A stretch of DNA of 64,000 bases from assembly GCA_964583825.1 (NCBI GenBank), contig CAZOXM010000007.1, forward strand, positions 1 to 64,000. Reading direction: 5' to 3'. Under the pieces are notes generated by a model. The model was not told the origin of the DNA and did not search any database. It saw only the letters and a program-made list of their open reading frames with translations. Positions 60,085 to 64,000 of the stretch are shown here, in pieces. The stretch comes from GCA-1730015 sp964583825 (GTDB lineage: Bacteria > Pseudomonadota > Gammaproteobacteria > Granulosicoccales > Granulosicoccaceae). The first letter of the stretch is position 1. Each line of letters starts with the position of its first letter. Both the position numbers and the translations under genes were made by a program.

Positions 60085-61017
60085 ACTTTTTCCGGACGCG
60101 TGACTGTCCTGCACTGCGTTTTTAGCAAGCTCTGCAATACCGCCAATACTACTGATGATACCACTCGCTTCAAGCGGCAGGTAAACCGTCTTCTGGTTGG
60201 GGGACAATGCCATCTCTTTTAATGACTCCACGTACTTTTGTGCGATAAAGTAATTAAGTGCCTGGCTGTCGCCCTGACTGATTGCTTTCGATACGACCTT
60301 CGTCGCCAGCGCTTCGGCTTCCGCCTGTCGCTCGCGTGCCTCCGCATCGCAGAATGCCGCTTCGCGTCTGCCTTCCGCCTCCAGCACTTCTGCCTGGCGC
60401 AAACCTTCGGCAATCAGGATCTTTGACTCGCGCTCGGCCTCGGCATTCAGCACCGAGGCGCGCTTTTCGCGTTCGGCCTTCATTTGTTTTGCCATCGAGT
60501 CGACCAGGTCCCGCGGCGGCGCGATATCTTTAATTTCAATGCGAGTAATCTTGACGCCCCACGGCGAAGTGGCTTCATCGACGACGGTGAGCAAACGGGT
60601 GTTGATCTGATCGCGATGTGACAGCAACTCATCCAGTGTCATCGAGCCCATGACGGTGCGGATGTTGGTCATCACCAGATTGATGATCGACTTCTCAAGC
60701 TTGCTGACCTCGTAGGCCGCCTTGGCGGCATCGAGCACCTGGTAGTAGACGACACCGTCGACCTGTACGACTGCATTGTCCTTGGTGATTACATCCTGCG
60801 ACGGGACTTCCTCGACCTGTTCCATCATCGTCATCTTATGGCCGACTTGCTCGAAGAAAGGCACAATCACGTGTAGTCCCGGCTCCAGAGTACGCGTATA
60901 TTTGCCGAATCGTTCCAGCGTGTACTCCTGGCCCTGTCTGACAATCTTCACTGCAGTGGCGATAATGAAAAATGCCATTATCAACAGTGTGATGATAAAA
61001 CCTGAAAATATAGTCAC
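60082..61017 (-). CDS. SPFH/stomatin-like membrane protease-associated protein
   Basis: The 311-residue protein has one N-terminal membrane helix (about 3-24). The SPFH domain follows, with R-Q-G-Q-E-Y-T-L-E-R-F-G-K near 27-40, E-V-P-S-Q-D-V-I-T-K-D-N-A near 72, and I-K-D-I-A-P-P-R near 162. A charged coiled coil of Ala/Glu/Arg (190-250) and a hydrophobic end complete it. It groups with QmcA/stomatin rather than HflK or HflC. Together with the NfeD gene downstream it makes the common stomatin-NfeD pair. The stop codon lies inside the end of the palindromic element. Confidence 0.9.
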   Translation of the reverse strand: MTIFSGFIITLLIMAFFIIATAVKIVRQGQEYTLERFGKYTRTLEPGLHVIVPFFEQVGHKMTMMEQVEEVPSQDVITKDNAVVQVDGVVYYQVLDAAKAAYEVSKLEKSIINLVMTNIRTVMGSMTLDELLSHRDQINTRLLTVVDEATSPWGVKITRIEIKDIAPPRDLVDSMAKQMKAEREKRASVLNAEAERESKILIAEGLRQAEVLEAEGRREAAFCDAEARERQAEAEALATKVVSKAISQGDSQALNYFIAQKYVESLKEMALSPNQKTVYLPLEASGIISSIGGIAELAKNAVQDSHASGKS

Positions 61018-61087
61018 GGTGGTTCTCCGGTGCCGCGCCGACGAAAGTTTATCGTAATCAAGTTCAATGCTTCATGGACAAACCATC

Positions 61088-61807
61088 ATGAATCTATCCG
61101 AGATGGGCATCGCCGCCATTACCTTTGATCTGGACGACACCTTGTGGCCGTGTGATCCGGTGATCATGAGCGCCGAGAAAGTGTTTTACCGATGGCTGGA
61201 GGCGAATTGTCCCGAGGTGACGGAAACGCACACGGCGGATTCCCTGCGCGATTTGCGTCGTAGCCTGCTACAAGCCCAGCCCGAGCTGAGCAGCGACGTG
61301 ACAGAGTGGCGACTGCGGGGCACCCGCCACGTGCTCAAAGATCATCAGCTCGATCCGTCGCTGGCGGATGAAGCGGTGCGGGTATTCATTGAAGCGCGGC
61401 AGCAGGTGGAATTTTTCCCCGACGTGCTCGACGCGCTGCAGCAGCTTTCATTTCACTATCGACTCGGCACATTGACGAATGGCAACGCCGATCTGTCGGT
61501 CATCGGCATTGAACACCTGTTCGACAGTGCGCTGTACGCCACGCTTGAATTGCCGGCCAAACCCGCGCCGGACATGTTTCAGCGCGCAGCGGATGAGCTT
61601 GGCGTCAGTCCCGACCGCATTCTCCATGTGGGTGACAACGCCCACACTGATGTGCACGGTGCCAAAGCCGCCGGCTATAAAACAGCCTGGATCAACCGCT
61701 ATGACGAGCGCTATCCCGCGGACAAGCCGGATGCCGATATTGAAATTACCAACCTGCGTGAACTTGTCGAATTGTCTCCGCCGCTGCCTGGTGCGGGTGA
61801 ACGTTAG
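61088..61807 (+). CDS. HAD-superfamily phosphatase (YigB-like)
   Basis: The protein has 239 residues from ATG 61088. It has haloacid dehalogenase motifs: I (F-D-L-D-D-T-L-W, nucleophile D14 and acid D16), II (T-L-T-N-G-N near 128), III lysine in L-P-A-K-P-A-P-D, and IV G-D-N-A-H-T-D. The helical cap domain lies between motifs I and II. Relatives such as YigB dephosphorylate small phosphometabolites including the riboflavin intermediate; the substrate here cannot be read from sequence. It is divergent from the stomatin-like gene (70 bp). A short stem CTGCAC/GTGCAG follows the stop without a T-tract. Confidence 0.82.
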   Translation: MNLSEMGIAAITFDLDDTLWPCDPVIMSAEKVFYRWLEANCPEVTETHTADSLRDLRRSLLQAQPELSSDVTEWRLRGTRHVLKDHQLDPSLADEAVRVFIEARQQVEFFPDVLDALQQLSFHYRLGTLTNGNADLSVIGIEHLFDSALYATLELPAKPAPDMFQRAADELGVSPDRILHVGDNAHTDVHGAKAAGYKTAWINRYDERYPADKPDADIEITNLRELVELSPPLPGAGER

Positions 61808-61886
61808 TGGCTGCACCAGTGCAGGTGACGTGCAAAGTATTCAGATGTTCGCCCGATAGCGCATCACCTGGGTTGCGGAATCTTCC

Positions 61887-62150
61887 AGTGTACTGCAACC
61901 ACCAAATTCAATAAATGAGTCGATCGATCAAAGTGCTTCATTTTCTTAAAGAATTTGTACAGATGATTCTGTCTTAAGTATTTATCGCCACTCTCACGCA
62001 CTTTAATCATCGCCCCGTCGGGCGCTCGTCATTTGGCCCACAGCTGCGTTGCATCTCTTGAAAAGGGGGAAGCCATTCCCTGCGAGCTGCGCCTTGCTGT
62101 GAACCAAATGACAAGCTCTCATTCATAGTGTTTGATGGTTGCAGTACACT
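61887..62150. repeat. MITE-like palindromic element 3, filling the gap between HAD and hydrolase genes
   Basis: This 264-bp element occupies most of the 341-bp gene-free stretch 61808-62148. Its 33-bp terminal inverted repeats start AGTGTACTGCAACCA and match at 28 of 33 positions. A second inverted pair is nested inside: GTCATTTGGCCCACAGC at 62028-62044 with its counterpart at 62096-62112 (15 of 17). No open frame of note is inside. The right end overlaps the TAG stop of the minus-strand hydrolase gene. I see nothing else in the gap apart from the short stem behind the HAD gene. Confidence 0.65.
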
Positions 62151-62907
62151 AGCTGTTTTCGATCTGCTGGTGCAGATGTAAGATGGTTTGTTCAAGCAGG
62201 TTTAATTGACTGCGTTCAGAAAGTCGATGATCGCCGTGTTTAATCAGTGTCAGCGTAACATCCGGTGATTGAATCGCCTGCATCAGCTCGACAGAAAGTT
62301 CATAGGGCACATCCTGATCGCTGGTTCCGTGCAGCAATCTGACTGGAATTTGAATATCGATAGCGCCGTTCAGTACGCAGTGTGCTCGACTGTTGTCGAG
62401 CAGCTGGCGGGTGATGGGGTAGGGGCTGCCATCGTCGTACTCCGACGGCAGCAGCAGGTAACCCTCACTGGCCAGGGTATCGAGTTGCGCCGCACTAAAG
62501 CGCTGAGTCATCAGTCGTTCGGTAAAGTCCGGTGCCGCAGCAACCGTCACCAGCCCGGCGACTCGTTGTGGGCGCAAGGTGGCCGCCCGTACAGCGATCC
62601 ATGCACCCATGCTTGAACCCACCACTATCAGTTGCGTCGGCGCGGTAAAATGGTCGATCACACTTAACGTATCATTCAGCCAGACATCAATATTTCCGTC
62701 GGCAAATTCACCGTCTGATGCGCCGTGCCCCGAGTAATCAAAACGAATAAACGGCAGTGATTCACGCTGACAAAATGCCTCCAGTGCCAGTGCCTTTTGG
62801 CCTTGCTGAGAGGATTTAAAGCCGCCGCAGAAAAGCACTCCGGCGGCGCGGCTGCCAGCGGTATAGTGACAGGCAAGCTTCAAGTTGTTGCGAGTCACGT
62901 ATTCCAT
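62149..62907 (-). CDS. Alpha/beta hydrolase (ABHD10/thioesterase-like)
   Basis: The 252-residue protein has the alpha/beta-hydrolase fold with nucleophile elbow V-V-G-S-S-M-G-A-W (S99). The oxyanion region is F-C-G-G-F-K-S near 26, followed by F-D-Y-S-G-H-G-A-S-D-G near 56. The acid is D in L-L-H-G-T-S-D-Q-D-V-P and the histidine is in K-H-G-D-H-R-L-S. No signal peptide is present, so it is cytoplasmic. Its closest described relatives by these motifs are ABHD10-type thioesterases; the substrate is unknown. Its stop codon lies in the end of palindromic element 3. Confidence 0.82.
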   Translation of the reverse strand: MEYVTRNNLKLACHYTAGSRAAGVLFCGGFKSSQQGQKALALEAFCQRESLPFIRFDYSGHGASDGEFADGNIDVWLNDTLSVIDHFTAPTQLIVVGSSMGAWIAVRAATLRPQRVAGLVTVAAAPDFTERLMTQRFSAAQLDTLASEGYLLLPSEYDDGSPYPITRQLLDNSRAHCVLNGAIDIQIPVRLLHGTSDQDVPYELSVELMQAIQSPDVTLTLIKHGDHRLSERSQLNLLEQTILHLHQQIENS

Positions 62908-62942
62908 GAAAGTGTCAGCCTTTGGGTGGTGTGGAGATTAGC

Positions 62943-63611
62943 CTAGTATTTTGCCTGTAACAACGGCTCGAGCACCTGCCATACATTGCTCATCATGATC
63001 GGCTGTGCTTTTGCGTTCGGGTGCACACCGTCGCTTTGAAACCACTCAAGTCCGGACTCAAGCCCCTCCAGTAAAAACGGAACCAGGTGTGCGTTTTCGG
63101 TCTCTGCTACCTGTGCGAAGGCGTCGCGAAACATACGCGTGTAGGCACCGCCGTAGTTACTCGGAATCTGCATTCCCACAATAATGACCTCGGCGCCTGC
63201 CTTGGTGGCCATCTGTGTCATGCGGGTGAGATTTTCAGACATCTTTTTGATCGAAAGTCCGCGCAAGCCATCGTTGCCGCCCAGCTCGATAATTACAAAA
63301 GCGGGTTTGTATTCATCGAGCAGCGCCTGCATTTTGCTCAGGCCGTTGGCCGTGGTGTCGCCGGAGACACTGGCGTTGACGATATCGATCGTAAAGCGAG
63401 TACCTTCGAGCTCATGTTCCAGTGCCGCTACCCAGCCGTCTTCAACCGATATCCCGTAGGCGGCACTGAGACTATCACCGACAATCAGCAGCGTGTCGTT
63501 GGCGCGCGCGAAAACTGGCATCAGCAGCATTAGCAGCGCCAGTGAGGCAGCCAGTCCGTGGCGAACAAGCGGGTTGAGTTTCAGTCTTGGTATTTTTTGG
63601 TTGATCATCAT
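62943..63611 (-). CDS. tesA: Periplasmic arylesterase/acyl-CoA thioesterase I (TesA-like)
   Basis: The protein has 222 residues from ATG 63611 (the next codon is also ATG). A signal peptide is followed by the GDSL-hydrolase domain. Block I is I-V-G-D-S-L-S-A-A-Y-G with nucleophile S47, block II glycine is in V-S-G-D-T-T-A-N-G, block III is L-G-G-N-D-G-L-R-G, and block V is D-G-V-H-P-N. These match TesA. The divergent ABC ATPase gene 40 bp away repeats the tesA/ybbA arrangement of E. coli. The longer frame up to 63794 would cover the divergent gene and is rejected. Confidence 0.93.
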   Translation of the reverse strand: MMINQKIPRLKLNPLVRHGLAASLALLMLLMPVFARANDTLLIVGDSLSAAYGISVEDGWVAALEHELEGTRFTIDIVNASVSGDTTANGLSKMQALLDEYKPAFVIIELGGNDGLRGLSIKKMSENLTRMTQMATKAGAEVIIVGMQIPSNYGGAYTRMFRDAFAQVAETENAHLVPFLLEGLESGLEWFQSDGVHPNAKAQPIMMSNVWQVLEPLLQAKY

Positions 63612-63651
63612 GTTTAGCGGTAGAAAATGCACATGTGAAATATGCCTGCTG

Positions 63652-64000
63652 ATGACAATAATACAAGCGACAAACTTAATGAAGCGGGTACAGTCCGTCG
63701 ATGGTTCCCTGACCATACTCGATAACATCAGCCTGGCGCTGGCGGCCGGAGAGGCCGTGGCCGTTGTCGGGCCGTCCGGTTCCGGTAAATCCACCCTGTT
63801 GTCGCTGCTGGCGGGGCTGGATGAACCGAGTGAAGGCGAAATCCATTTGCTCGATCAACCACTCCACAAGCTGGACGAAGATGGCCGGGCAGCCGTGCGT
63901 GCCAGCGGCGTCGGGTTTGTTTTTCAATCCTTTCAGCTGTTGCCCGGTCTAACTGCGCTTGAAAATGTCATGCTGCCACTTGAACTGACGGCGCAGCCTG
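63652..64000 (+). CDS. ybbA: ABC transporter ATP-binding protein (YbbA-like), partial
   Basis: Read by hand from ATG 63652; it runs off the window after 116 codons. Residues include M-T-I-I-Q-A-T-N-L, the Walker A motif G-P-S-G-S-G-K-S-T-L near 43, and the Q-loop G-F-V-F-Q-S-F-Q-L-L-P near 92. L-T-A-L-E-N-V-M-L-P-L-E-L follows, as in the LolD/MacB-type ATPases. The signature and Walker B motifs lie beyond the edge. The divergent tesA gene makes YbbA the most likely identity; LolD is the main alternative. The permease gene would be expected downstream, outside the window. Confidence 0.88.
   Translation, partial: MTIIQATNLMKRVQSVDGSLTILDNISLALAAGEAVAVVGPSGSGKSTLLSLLAGLDEPSEGEIHLLDQPLHKLDEDGRAAVRASGVGFVFQSFQLLPGLTALENVMLPLELTAQP

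Overview
The window looks like a chromosomal piece of an aerobic, moderately GC-rich gammaproteobacterium, probably marine or otherwise free-living. The evidence is the order of housekeeping genes: carA-carB-greA, yhbY divergent from rlmE-ftsH, glmM-tpiA-secG-tRNA-Leu(GAG)-nuoA to nuoN, then tRNA-fMet-rimP-nusA-infB-rbfA-truB-rpsO-pnp, and tesA divergent from an ABC ATPase gene. This is the classical gammaproteobacterial arrangement. A GlyGly-CTERM sorting tail, a taurine transaminase and several secreted carbohydrate- or ester-active proteins fit a marine heterotroph. A closer placement (for example Granulosicoccus-like) would be a guess. A run of 100 N inside nuoF shows that the sequence is a draft scaffold.

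Accessory part, 1-22 kb. It opens with a partial zinc-metallopeptidase-like lipoprotein, then a lactate permease and a D-lactate dehydrogenase that flank a divergent gene for a secreted DUF11/GlyGly-CTERM protein. Next come a taurine-pyruvate-aminotransferase-like gene and two minus-strand lipoproteins, one resembling glycoside hydrolase family 12. From 10.4 to 18.2 kb lies a tightly packed eight-gene operon: class V aminotransferase, a complete four-subunit succinate-dehydrogenase/fumarate-reductase-like complex, a two-subunit class I fumarase/tartrate-dehydratase-like hydratase, and an acetolactate-synthase-like thiamine-diphosphate enzyme. This looks like a private oxidation-hydration-lyase route for a dicarboxylate-like compound. 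It is the best candidate here for an undescribed system. The flavoprotein lacks the histidine that normally binds FAD covalently, and the hydratase departs from the fumarase consensus. A 1203-residue secreted esterase with six cadherin-like repeats and a threonine-dehydratase-like gene follow.

Housekeeping part, 23-58 kb. It holds carbamoyl phosphate synthesis, transcript cleavage, ribosome assembly and rRNA methylation, membrane proteolysis, cell-wall precursor and glycolytic enzymes, protein export, the whole 14-subunit respiratory complex I, and the translation/RNA-decay operon from rimP to pnp. Both tRNA genes sit next to major operons.

Last part, 58-64 kb. It holds tadA, a two-gene STAS/HATPase partner-switching module, an NfeD and stomatin pair separated by a palindromic element, a HAD phosphatase, an alpha/beta hydrolase, the arylesterase tesA and a partial ABC ATPase gene.

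Three unrelated short palindromic (MITE/REP-like) elements, at 7100-7239, 59921-60084 and 61887-62150, each abut or supply the TAG stop codon of a neighbouring gene.
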